A DNA stretch of 64,000 nt from Paractinoplanes ferrugineus (GTDB lineage Bacteria; Actinomycetota; Actinomycetes; Mycobacteriales; Micromonosporaceae). Positions 1 to 7,403 of the stretch are shown in pieces; position 1 is the first letter of the stretch, and every line of letters begins with the position of its first letter. The stretch spans positions 21,883 through 85,882 of the forward strand of contig NZ_BOMM01000004.1 in NCBI RefSeq assembly GCF_016862195.1, written 5' to 3'. The notes below the pieces were generated by a model. The model saw only the letters and a list, made by a program, of their open reading frames with translations. It made no database searches and was not told where the DNA came from. Both the position numbers and the translations under genes were made by a program.

Positions 1-26
1 GCGACCGGATCGCCACCGCACTCTGA
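1..26 (+). CDS. 3' end of an upstream gene, possibly leuB (partial)
   Basis: An open frame enters from the left edge and ends at TGA 24-26, reading ...DRIATAL. This resembles the C-terminal tail of actinobacterial 3-isopropylmalate dehydrogenase, and leuB commonly sits directly upstream of ilvE in these genomes. Only eight codons are visible, so the call rests mostly on context. Confidence 0.35.
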
Positions 27-101
27 GCGTTGTCTTAACGGCCGTTCGGGGTATCTTCGGGGAACAATTTTCCGCACGCCAGAAAGCAGGTCCCCGACGC
101 C

Positions 102-1199
102 ATGAGCGGTGGTGACAACCTCGATTTCGAGATCCGTCCGAACCCCGCACCGGTAGCCGCCGCCGAGCGCGACGCGTTGCTGGTGAACCCCGGGTTCGGC
201 CGCATCTTCACCGACCACATGGCGACGGTGCGCTACGCCGACGGCAAGGGTTGGTACGACGCCCGCGTCGAGGCCCGGGCGCCGATCTCGGTCGACCCCG
301 CGTCGGCGGTGCTGCACTACGCGCAGGAGATCTTCGAAGGCCTCAAGGCGTACAAGATGGCCGACGGTGGCGTGGCGATGTTCCGCCCCGACGCCAACGC
401 GGCCCGGTTCGCCCAGTCGGCCCAGCGGATGGCCATGCCGCAACTGTCGGAGGGCACGTTCCTCCAGTCGCTGCGCGAGATGATCCGGATCGACCAGGAG
501 TGGATCCCGCAGAGCGAAGAAGGCAGCCTCTACCTACGCCCCTTCGCGTACGCGAGTGAGGTCTTCCTCGGGGTGCGCCCCGCGCTCGAATACCTCTACC
601 TGGTGATCGCCTCGCCGGTCGGCGCCTACTTCTCGGGCGGCGTCAAGCCGGTGTCGGTGTGGGTCAGCCCCGACTTCACCCGCGCGGCCCCCGGCGGCAC
701 CGGCGCGGCGAAGTGCGGCGGCAACTACGCGGCCGGCTTGTCGGCCCAGGCCGAGGCCATCGAGAACGGCTGCGACCAGGTCGTCTACCTCGACGCGGTG
801 CAGCGCAAATACGTCGACGAGCTGGGCGGCATGAACGTCGTCTTCGTCCTCGACGACGGCAGCCTGGCCACCCCGCCGCTGACCGGCACGATCCTGCCCG
901 GCATCACCCGCGATTCGGTGCTGAAACTGGCCCAGCGAGCGGGCCGCAAGGTGGCGGAGCGACCGGTCAGCATCGACGAGTGGCGCGACGGCGCGGCGTC
1001 CGGCCGGATCCGCGAGGCGTTCGCCTGCGGCACGGCCGCGGTGATCACGCCGATCGGCGTGGTCAAGTCCCCGGATTTCGAGTTCACCGTGGCCGATGGC
1101 GGTCCCGGCTCGGTGACCATGGGGCTTCGCAAGGAGCTCGTCGATATTCAGCGGGGGCGGGCTGCTGACCCGTTCTCCTGGGTGCATCGGGTGCTCTGA
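102..1199 (+). CDS. ilvE: Branched-chain amino acid aminotransferase
   Basis: This is a cytoplasmic class IV PLP aminotransferase that interconverts Leu, Ile and Val with their 2-oxo acids, using glutamate/2-oxoglutarate. It has 365 residues, normal for the IlvE type II family. The PLP lysine is K204 in GAAKCGGNYAAG, and the family motifs YLDA and ELGGMN follow it. The ATG at 102 fits the usual N-terminus (FEIRPNPAPV). The gene is probably last in a leuB-ilvE unit and works with cimA, leuC and leuD elsewhere in this window. The family assignment is secure. Confidence 0.96.
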   Translation: MSGGDNLDFEIRPNPAPVAAAERDALLVNPGFGRIFTDHMATVRYADGKGWYDARVEARAPISVDPASAVLHYAQEIFEGLKAYKMADGGVAMFRPDANAARFAQSAQRMAMPQLSEGTFLQSLREMIRIDQEWIPQSEEGSLYLRPFAYASEVFLGVRPALEYLYLVIASPVGAYFSGGVKPVSVWVSPDFTRAAPGGTGAAKCGGNYAAGLSAQAEAIENGCDQVVYLDAVQRKYVDELGGMNVVFVLDDGSLATPPLTGTILPGITRDSVLKLAQRAGRKVAERPVSIDEWRDGAASGRIREAFACGTAAVITPIGVVKSPDFEFTVADGGPGSVTMGLRKELVDIQRGRAADPFSWVHRVL

Positions 1200-1577
1200 G
1201 CGGTGTCTCCTTGCGGTTGGACCTGGCTCGCTCACGGCCTGGCGCATGGTCGGGCTGAGCGGGCCCGCTGCGCTTAGCGGTCTGGCTGCCGCGCTGTGTA
1301 CGCGGTGGGGGTGGTGGGTCCGGCAGGCCGGGCTGGATGCCAATTGAGCGAACATTCCGCGCCGGTGGCGGCCGTATCCGCGCCTCCGGCTGCCGGCGGC
1401 TGCGCCGGGCCGACCAGACCGGGTTTCCTACGGCCCCGAGCCATTGGTCGATGGCGGCGATGGTGCGGGGCGTGGCCGATCACGATCTGTTCTCGCGGGC
1501 AGCACCGCCGCACGCCCCGCCCCACCGCACGTCGGTCGGATCATGGCGCCTCGCTGCCACGTCGCGGCGTCGACCCA
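1200..1577. other. Intergenic stretch without a supported gene
   Basis: These 378 bases lie between the convergent ends of ilvE and the phosphatase gene. Short open frames exist on both strands, but they are Arg/Pro-rich with no ribosome-binding site or recognisable motif. I see no convincing terminator hairpin. Confidence 0.5.
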
Positions 1578-2327
1578 CTACGAAAGCGGGGACAACAGGT
1601 GGGCTCGCAGGGCGGTGATTTCGGCGGGGAGCAGGCCGATCTCGCGTACGTAGTTCTCGATCGAGCCGTGCAAGGCCCGCAAGTCGGACAGGAACAGCAG
1701 CATGGCAGCGGGCGGGGAGTCGAACATGTGCTCGTTGCCCAGGACCGCTGACGGGTGATTCTCGAGCAGGTAGTCGGTCAGGCGCTTCATCGACGACGTG
1801 GTGAGCGCGTAGTCGGCGGCTATGTCCGAGTCGGACACGCCCAGCAGGGACAGGGTGAGCGCGCAGACGGTGCCGGTGCGGTCCTTGCCTGCCATGCAGT
1901 GCACGATCACCGGCGCCCGGGACGGGTCGGCGATGATCCGCAGGGAGGCGAGCAGGGCCTCGTGGCCGTCCTCGGCGAAGTTCAGGTAACGGTCGGCGAG
2001 CCAGCGTTCGTGGACGACGTCGCTCGAGTGCTCGACCTGTTCCCAGTCGACGTGCTCGAGCACCAGGTTGCGGTAGTCCAGGCCGTAATGTTCGGCCACC
2101 CGGCCGTACTTCTCGATCTCGAACGGCCGCCGCAGGTCGATCACCGTGCGCACGCCGAGCTCGGTGAACGCGGCCGCGTCCTGCTCGCCGAGGCGGTGCA
2201 GCGCGTCCGAGCGGAACAGCTTGCGCCAGCGCACCGTGCGACCGTCGAGGCCGGCGTACCCGCCGACGTCACGGAAGTTGTAGGTCTTCGAGAAACCGAG
2301 ATTCCGGGGGTACGAGTCGGCCACCAC
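1578..2327 (-). CDS. Tyrosine-protein phosphatase (Y_phosphatase3 family)
   Basis: This 249-residue cytoplasmic protein carries the CX5R phosphatase loop HCMAGKDRTG, with nucleophile C144 and arginine R150. The N-terminus reads NFRDVGGYAGLDGRTVRW, typical of this family (FRDlGG..t.dGr.vr.g.lfRS). Relatives dephosphorylate phosphotyrosine or phosphoinositides; the substrate here is unknown. The start is GTG at 2327. It is transcribed away from the cimA leader, so the about 57 bases between them must hold both promoters. A second, unrelated CX5R phosphatase lies near 44 kb. Confidence 0.88.
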   Translation of the reverse strand: MVADSYPRNLGFSKTYNFRDVGGYAGLDGRTVRWRKLFRSDALHRLGEQDAAAFTELGVRTVIDLRRPFEIEKYGRVAEHYGLDYRNLVLEHVDWEQVEHSSDVVHERWLADRYLNFAEDGHEALLASLRIIADPSRAPVIVHCMAGKDRTGTVCALTLSLLGVSDSDIAADYALTTSSMKRLTDYLLENHPSAVLGNEHMFDSPPAAMLLFLSDLRALHGSIENYVREIGLLPAEITALRAHLLSPLS

Positions 2328-2384
2328 GAACCCAACCTAGTCTCGAAAGGTGGAACAACGCTTCCCACGAGAGCCGAGAGTGGC

Positions 2385-2429
2385 ATGCTTCATGTCGTGA
2401 CCCACCCCGTGCTGATTATTGGCACCTAG
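2385..2429 (+). CDS. Branched-chain-amino-acid leader peptide of cimA
   Basis: This is a 14-codon ORF, MLHVVTHPVLIIGT, preceded by GAGAG at 2376-2380. Half of its residues are Val, Leu or Ile, including an Ile-Ile pair just before the stop. It ends 30 bases before an intrinsic terminator that sits in front of cimA, an isoleucine-pathway gene. This arrangement matches the known logic of transcription attenuation leaders: ribosome stalling at Val/Leu/Ile codons when charged tRNA is scarce changes downstream RNA folding. Peptide, terminator and gene order are seen directly; the regulatory role is inferred. Confidence 0.72.
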   Translation: MLHVVTHPVLIIGT

Positions 2430-2458
2430 CGCGCCGGCTGACGATTCGCCGACGTGCT

Positions 2459-2487
2459 GACCTCCCGCATCCGCGGGGGGTCTTTTT
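2459..2487 (+). terminator. Intrinsic terminator/attenuator before cimA
   Basis: A 10-bp stem (GACCTCCCGC at 2459-2468 with GCGGGGGGTC at 2473-2482, one G-U pair) and a 4-base loop are followed by TTTTT at 2483-2487. No gene ends just upstream on this strand, so the terminator can only act on the leader transcript. A competing pairing of GGCAC (2421-2425) with GTGCT (2454-2458) reaches the foot of the terminator stem and could act as part of an antiterminator. Confidence 0.82.
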
Positions 2488-2527
2488 GTTGGGCCAGCCA
2501 AACCATCCTCGGAAAGGGATCTCCCCC

Positions 2528-4114
2528 ATGGACTACCAGGTCTTCGACACCACGTTGCGCGACGGCGGGCAACGCGAGGGAATCAGCTACTCGGTCGCCG
2601 ACAAGCTCGCGGTCGCGAAGCTGCTGGACGAGTTCGGTGTGGGTTTCATCGAGGGTGGCTGGCCCGGCGCCATGCCCAAGGACACCGAGTTCTTCGAACG
2701 GGCCAAGACCGAGTTGGACCTCAAGAACGCGCTGCTCGTCGCGTTCGGCGCGACCCGTAAGGCGGGCGTGGCGGTCGAGCAGGACAAGCAGGTCAAGGCG
2801 CTGATCGACGCCGAGACACCGGTTGTCTGCGTGGTCGCCAAATCCGACATCCGGCACGTCGAGCGGGCGCTGCGCACCACCGGCGAGGAGAACCTGGCGA
2901 TGGTCCGGGACACGGTCCGGTTCCTGCGGGCGAACGGCCGGCGGGTGTTCGTGGACTGCGAGCACTTCTTCGACGGTTTCCGCCACGACCCGGCGTACAC
3001 GGCAAGCGTGGTGCAGGCCGCGTTCGAGGCCGGCGCCGAGCGCGTGGTCATGTGTGACACCAACGGCGGCATGCTCCCGTCGATGATCACCAAGGCGATC
3101 GAGGAGGTCGTCGAGCGCACCGGGGTCAGCGCCGACCGGCTCGGCATCCACTGCCAGAACGACACGTCCTGCGCGGTCGCCAACACGATCGCCGCCGTCG
3201 AGGCGGGCGTGAAGCACTTCCAGTGCACCGCGAACGGCTACGGCGAGCGCCCCGGCAACGCCGACCTGTTCGCCACGGTCAGCAACGTACAGCTCAAGCT
3301 CGGGTTGAACGTCCTACCGGACGGCTGCCTCGAGAAGGCGACGCGGGTCTCCACCGCGCTCGCCGAGATCGCCAACATCGCCCCCGACACCCACCAGGCC
3401 TACGTCGGGGCCGCGGCTTTCGCTCACAAGGCGGGGTTGCACGCGAGCGCGATCAAGGTGGATCCGCTGCTCTACAACCACGTCGACCCGTCGGTTGTCG
3501 GCAACGACATGCGGATCCTGGTGACCGAGATGGCCGGCCGGGCCAGCATCGAGCTCAAGAGTCGCGAGCTCGGGCTGGACCTGGCCGGCCACCCGGACAC
3601 CCTGACCACGGTCACCCAGAAGGTGAAGGACCTGGAGGCCGGCGGCTGGTCGTTCGAGGCCGCGGACGCGTCGTTCGAGCTGCTGGTACGCGGTGAACTG
3701 CCCGGCGCCGGCTACGTCCGCCCGTTCAACCTGGAGTCCTACCGGGTGCTCGTCGAGCACCGCGAGGACGGTTCGGTGGTGTCCGAGGCGACCGTCAAGG
3801 TGCGGGTCCGCGGCGAGCGGGTGATCGCCACCGCCGAGGGCAACGGCCCGGTGAACGCGCTCGACGAGGCGCTGCGGGTCGCGCTCTCGCAGCACTACCC
3901 GCAGCTCAAGACCGTCGAACTGACCGACTACAAGGTGCGCATCCTGGAAGGTACGCACGGCACCAACGCCGTCACCCGGGTGCTGTTGGAGAGCGGCGAC
4001 GGCAACCGCGACTGGACCACCGTCGGCGTCCACGAGAACATCGTCGAGGCGAGCTGGGTCGCCCTCGTCGACGCGCTCACCTACGGCCTCGCCCGGACGA
4101 CCACCGCGGCCTAG
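2528..4114 (+). CDS. cimA: (R)-citramalate synthase
   Basis: This enzyme condenses pyruvate and acetyl-CoA to citramalate, the first step of the threonine-independent route to 2-oxobutyrate and isoleucine. The 528-residue protein has the DRE-TIM-lyase opening DTTLRDGGQREG, a long HMGL-like barrel with the metal-binding GLHASAIK segment, and a C-terminal LeuA allosteric domain (ITEGTHGTNAVTRV-like end), typical of CimA rather than LeuA. The ATG at 2528 is chosen because GGAAAGGGA lies 10 bases upstream. An in-frame start at 2486 would fall inside the terminator's T run. Its stop overlaps the convergent thrS-like stop. It is probably controlled by the leader and attenuator at 2385-2487. Confidence 0.92.
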   Translation: MDYQVFDTTLRDGGQREGISYSVADKLAVAKLLDEFGVGFIEGGWPGAMPKDTEFFERAKTELDLKNALLVAFGATRKAGVAVEQDKQVKALIDAETPVVCVVAKSDIRHVERALRTTGEENLAMVRDTVRFLRANGRRVFVDCEHFFDGFRHDPAYTASVVQAAFEAGAERVVMCDTNGGMLPSMITKAIEEVVERTGVSADRLGIHCQNDTSCAVANTIAAVEAGVKHFQCTANGYGERPGNADLFATVSNVQLKLGLNVLPDGCLEKATRVSTALAEIANIAPDTHQAYVGAAAFAHKAGLHASAIKVDPLLYNHVDPSVVGNDMRILVTEMAGRASIELKSRELGLDLAGHPDTLTTVTQKVKDLEAGGWSFEAADASFELLVRGELPGAGYVRPFNLESYRVLVEHREDGSVVSEATVKVRVRGERVIATAEGNGPVNALDEALRVALSQHYPQLKTVELTDYKVRILEGTHGTNAVTRVLLESGDGNRDWTTVGVHENIVEASWVALVDALTYGLARTTTAA

Positions 4115-5307
4115 AGCGGCAGCCGCGCGGCGGCGGCGATCAGCGCGATCGCCTCCGCCGCCGGACCCGGGGGCAACTGTCGTCCGTCCCGCAGCCGCAG
4201 CGCGACCAGGTCGTCCGCGGCCTCGCGGTCGCCGATCACCCCGAGGTACGGGATCTTGCGCTCGGCGGCCGCGCGGATCCGTGCCCCGATCGACCCGTCG
4301 TCGTGCACCTCGGCCCGCAGGCCGGCGTCCATCGCGGCGTCCGCCAGCCGGCGGGCCGCCCCGGCATGCTCGGCGCCGATCGGGAGCACGTCGAGCTGCA
4401 CCGGGGCGTACCAGGCCGGAAAAGCACCACCGTGCACCTCGATCAGGTGCCCGAAGAGGCGTTCCATCGAGCCGACCAGGCTCTGGTGCACCATCACCGG
4501 CCTCTCCCGCCCACCGTCCGCGGCCGCGAACTCCAGCCCGAACTGTCCGGGCTGGTGGAAGTCGACCTGGATGGTGGCGAGGGTCCAGTCGCGGCCGGCC
4601 GAGTCCTGGATCTGCACGTCGATCTTCGGCCCGTAGAACGCCGCTTCGCCGGGCGCCTCCGCGTATTCGAGCCCGGCCAGCGCCCCGCGGAGCAGACCCT
4701 CGGCGCGTTCCCACATGGCGTCGTCGCCGGCGTACTTGCCGGACGAGCCGCGCAACGACAGGCGGTACGCCGACGGCTCGAAGCCGAGCGCGGCGTGCGC
4801 CTTGCGCATCAGCCGGAGCACCGCCTCGACCTCGTCACCGACCTGGTCGAGGGCGCAGAAGTTGTGGGCGTCGTCGAGCTGGATGTGCCGCACCCGGGCC
4901 AGGCCGCCGAGCACCCCGGACCGTTCGGCGCGGAACATCGGCCCGATCTCGGCGATCCGCAGCGGCAGGTCACGGTACGACCGCTGGCGGGACTTGAAGA
5001 TCAGGGCGTGGTGCGGGCACTGGGACGGGCGCAGCACCAGTTCGTCCCCGCCGAGCTGCATGGGCGGGAACATGTCGTCGGCGAAGTTGCGCCAGTGACC
5101 CGACATCTCGTACATCTGGCGTTTGCCCAGCGCCGGGGAATGGACGTGCCGGTAGCCGTTGCGGCGCTCCAGCTCGCGAAGATAGGACTCCACGGCGTGC
5201 CGGGCGGCCGCGCCGTCCGGCATCCAGAACGGCAGACCGGCGCCGATCAGCGGGTCGGAGTCGAAGAGGTCGAGCGCACGCCCGAGCTTGCGATGGTCGA
5301 CAGACAT
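4111..5307 (-). CDS. thrS2: Short threonyl-tRNA synthetase (no TGS or editing domains)
   Basis: This 398-residue class II synthetase has only a catalytic core (about 15-290) and an anticodon-binding domain (about 300-398). Housekeeping ThrRS has about 640-680 residues, with N-terminal TGS and editing domains. The threonine-selecting zinc ligands are all present: C97 (RPSQCPHH), H148 (DDAHNFC) and H274 (MVHQS). Their spacings of 51 and 126 equal those of E. coli C334/H385/H511. Catalytic motifs are intact, including FRAERSG and GSMERL, so it is probably active. Presumably it is a second, stand-by copy. A threonine-codon leader and stacked hairpins precede it, and its Shine-Dalgarno AGGGAG lies in a stem. 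The symbol is descriptive only. Confidence 0.85.
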   Translation of the reverse strand: MSVDHRKLGRALDLFDSDPLIGAGLPFWMPDGAAARHAVESYLRELERRNGYRHVHSPALGKRQMYEMSGHWRNFADDMFPPMQLGGDELVLRPSQCPHHALIFKSRQRSYRDLPLRIAEIGPMFRAERSGVLGGLARVRHIQLDDAHNFCALDQVGDEVEAVLRLMRKAHAALGFEPSAYRLSLRGSSGKYAGDDAMWERAEGLLRGALAGLEYAEAPGEAAFYGPKIDVQIQDSAGRDWTLATIQVDFHQPGQFGLEFAAADGGRERPVMVHQSLVGSMERLFGHLIEVHGGAFPAWYAPVQLDVLPIGAEHAGAARRLADAAMDAGLRAEVHDDGSIGARIRAAAERKIPYLGVIGDREAADDLVALRLRDGRQLPPGPAAEAIALIAAAARLPL

Positions 5308-5310
5308 GGT

Positions 5311-5369
5311 GGGGTCTCCCTGCGGAAAGAGGGCGAGACCCCAGCACTCCGGGCATCTCGCCCGGAGTG
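5311..5369 (-). promoter_or_regulatory. Mutually exclusive hairpins covering the thrS2 ribosome-binding site
   Basis: Read on the minus strand, two hairpins follow the leader ORF. The first is a perfect 10-bp stem (5360-5369 with 5345-5354). The second is an 8-bp stem (5335-5342 with 5311-5318), whose 3' arm contains part of the Shine-Dalgarno AGGGAG, 8 bases before the ATG. An alternative 8-bp helix, GGGCGAGA (5356-5363) with TCTCGCCC (5331-5338), is incompatible with both. There is no T run after the last hairpin, so the layout suggests control of translation rather than termination. Which fold wins when a ribosome stalls cannot be decided by eye. Confidence 0.7.
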
Positions 5370-5375
5370 ATCAAG

Positions 5376-5432
5376 TCAGTGCGGATCAACGCCGGGAACA
5401 ACCGGCGTCGTCGTCACGAACCTGCGCATCAT
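5376..5432 (-). CDS. Threonine-rich leader peptide of thrS2
   Basis: This 18-codon ORF reads MMRRFVTTTPVVPGVDPH, with three consecutive ACG threonine codons at 5414-5406. It ends seven bases before the hairpin array of thrS2. The third Thr codon opens a perfect 7-bp hairpin inside the ORF (5402-5408 with 5389-5395). TAACCT, a plausible -10 element, lies about six bases upstream of the first ATG, so the peptide may be leaderless. A threonine run before a threonyl-tRNA synthetase is what an attenuation leader predicts. Translation and regulation are inferred. Confidence 0.68.
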   Translation of the reverse strand: MMRRFVTTTPVVPGVDPH

Positions 5433-5486
5433 GCGGCCAGGTTAGGCCGCCCGGAGAGATGGCCGCATCCGAATTAGGCTGGCCCG

Positions 5487-5765
5487 GTGACGCCCCGCTT
5501 GGAGATCGAGTACTGCACCCAGTGCCGCTGGCTGCTGCGCGCCGCGTGGTACGCCCAGGAAGTCCTGACCACGTTCCCGCGCGACCTCGGCGAGGTCGCG
5601 CTCGTCCCCGGCATCGGCGGCGTCTTCGAGATCCGCCTGGACGGCGAGACGCTGTGGTCCCGCAAGGCCGACGGCGGCTTCCCCGAGCTGGCCGACCTCA
5701 AGCGCCAGGTCCGGGACCGGGTCGCCCCGGACCGCGACCTCGGCCACACCGACCGGGCCGGCTGA
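5487..5765 (+). CDS. SelT/SelW/SelH (Rdx) family protein
   Basis: This 92-residue protein has a thioredoxin-like fold and an N-terminal redox CxxC (C10-T-Q-C13) in LEIEYCTQCRWLLRAAW, followed by the family segment FEIRLDGETLWSRKADGGFPE. It is the cysteine form of selenoprotein W-like proteins; the precise substrate is unknown. The GTG start at 5487 gives the standard short N-terminus. It is divergent from the thrS2 leader, with only about 54 bases between them. Confidence 0.9.
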   Translation: MTPRLEIEYCTQCRWLLRAAWYAQEVLTTFPRDLGEVALVPGIGGVFEIRLDGETLWSRKADGGFPELADLKRQVRDRVAPDRDLGHTDRAG

Positions 5766-5785
5766 CCGCACCCACCCCGCGGGCC

Positions 5786-6790
5786 TCAGGCGGCCGGAAC
5801 GATCAGCTCGGCGATCAGGGCGCGGTGGTCACTGCCGGGGATGCGGTGCGCGGCCAATTTGCGGGCGCCGATTCGCTCGTCCACCAGAACATGGTCGATC
5901 GTGACCCGCGGGATGCCCGGGTGCTCCAGGTACGGCCAGGTGGGGACGAGTCCGCTGCCGGTGGCGTCGCCCGCATCCCGATAGCCGGAACCGACAAGCG
6001 CCCGCAACGAACGGTGGTCGAGCGTCGCGTTGAAATCCCCGAGCAGGACGCGGGGCGGTCCACCCGGATCGGGCTTCGGCTCGTCCTTGAGATCGGACTG
6101 CCACAGCTTGTTCTCGGCCGGACTCACCGGCGCCCGCGTGTGCACCGACTCGAACACGAGCGGCGCCGCACCCGGGGGCTGAACCGTCCCGTACGCCTGC
6201 CGGAAGCCGCCGCCGTTTCGCTTGTCCCCGCCCCCGGAAATCGGAAAGCGTGCGTAAATTCCCGAGCCGGACGCACCGGGCTCGTCGCCCAGCGCAGAAT
6301 AGGGAAGCAATTTCAGAAGGCCGGCGTTCTCCAGCGCCCGCCGCCCGTTCGGGGTGAACTCTTGCAATGCCAGAACGTCGATCTGCCGATCCTCGACAAG
6401 CCGCACAATCGTCGCCGGATCGGCGCCGCCGATTAACATGTTGCTTGTCATGACGTGTAATTCCACCCCACGCGACGGCCCCGAGTCGCCGGTGCGCGCC
6501 CGCGGCAACACCACAATCGCATAGGCGAGCACCACGACGAACGCGACCAGCGCGGTGGTCCAGCGCCGCCCCACGACCGCAAGCACGACGGGCACAAGGC
6601 TCCAGCCGGCAACGTACGGTGTGAAGGCCATCAGCTGCACGAGCGCTCCCCGCTCCCAGCCCCCGAGCCGAAACACGAGCCACCCCACAGCCGGCACGAT
6701 CAGCAGCCACAACAGCACACTGACCATCTTGCGCCGCTTTCTCGGTACGCTCATCGGCCGCACCACCGCCGCCGTGCTGACGATCTTCAC
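5786..6790 (-). CDS. Membrane-anchored endonuclease/exonuclease/phosphatase-family protein (copy 1)
   Basis: The 334-residue protein has three N-terminal membrane segments (about 22-105) and a C-terminal EEP domain. Visible motifs are ALQEF (metal-binding Glu), GDFNATLDH and the catalytic end GSDHRAL. EEP-fold proteins hydrolyse phosphodiesters or phosphoesters; the substrate here is unknown. The active domain should face outward after the third segment. The start at 6790 is supported by alignment with the second copy at 13462-14475, which shares the opening M-x-I-x-S-T-x-x-x-V-R-P and the block RLxGWERGxLVQLxAFTPYV. Confidence 0.86.
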   Translation of the reverse strand: MKIVSTAAVVRPMSVPRKRRKMVSVLLWLLIVPAVGWLVFRLGGWERGALVQLMAFTPYVAGWSLVPVVLAVVGRRWTTALVAFVVVLAYAIVVLPRARTGDSGPSRGVELHVMTSNMLIGGADPATIVRLVEDRQIDVLALQEFTPNGRRALENAGLLKLLPYSALGDEPGASGSGIYARFPISGGGDKRNGGGFRQAYGTVQPPGAAPLVFESVHTRAPVSPAENKLWQSDLKDEPKPDPGGPPRVLLGDFNATLDHRSLRALVGSGYRDAGDATGSGLVPTWPYLEHPGIPRVTIDHVLVDERIGARKLAAHRIPGSDHRALIAELIVPAA

Positions 6791-7403
6791 ACTGCCGAGG
6801 CTAGCCGCGCGTGGCCCACCCAGCCCTGGTCATCACCACCTCTGCACAACCTCTTCACGCGTCCGGTTCCTCTGCGCTTTTGGTTCCTCTGCGCTTTTGG
6901 TTCCTCTGCTGTCGGTCCTCCCGCGCCTGGTCCTCCTCCCGCGCCCGCCCCGCCCCGCGCCGCGCCCGTCCCGCCCCGCGCCGCGTCCCGCCCCGCGCCG
7001 CGTCCCGCCCCGCGCCGCCGCGTCTGGTCCTCCTTCCGCGCGGCCGGTTCTGCTCCTGCTGCCGCGCTTCCCATCGCTACCCCCGCTTCCCTGGTTCTCC
7101 GCTTCCCTTGTTCTCTGTGTGCCGTTTCTCCGGGCGATGCCGGTTCTCCCGCTGTTGGTTCCTGCTGCTGTGGTCCGCTGCGATCGTTGCCGGCGTCCTT
7201 CGCGGGTTGCCGTCGCCTCCTTGGGGCATTTCCTCCTCTTCGCGAGTCTTGCCGACTGTTTTGGGTGTTTCTTCACGAGGCGTTGCCAGCCACTGGGCCC
7301 GGCTCGAAAATTGTTCATTGATTCGTCGAACAAATTGCCTCCTTTCTGATTTTGGCATGATCGAAAACATGTCTGGCGATTGTCGGCGCGAGAAAATATA
7401 GCC
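6791..7403. repeat. Low-complexity pyrimidine-rich region with 17-bp tandem repeats
   Basis: This region holds no supported gene. The plus strand is strongly C/T-rich. TCTGCGCTTTTGGTTCC occurs twice in tandem at 6871-6904 with a partial third copy. At about 6957-7015 another 17-bp unit, GCGTCCCGCCCCGCGCC, is repeated about three times. Open frames on either strand encode only Arg/Gly/Pro-rich strings. From about 7290 the DNA becomes AT-rich relative to its surroundings, consistent with the promoter of the next ORF. Confidence 0.6.

Noticed and set aside
1274..1618. Short ORFs between ilvE and the phosphatase
   Set aside because: Arg/Pro/His-rich on both strands, without ribosome-binding site or motif.
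5311..5342. Intrinsic terminator in the thrS2 leader
   Set aside because: The stem is followed directly by ACCATG without a T run, and it overlaps the Shine-Dalgarno, so a translational role is more likely.
5311..5460. T-box riboswitch upstream of thrS2
   Set aside because: I see no T-box consensus (TGGNACCGCG-like) or Stem I features. The threonine leader peptide explains amino-acid sensing better.
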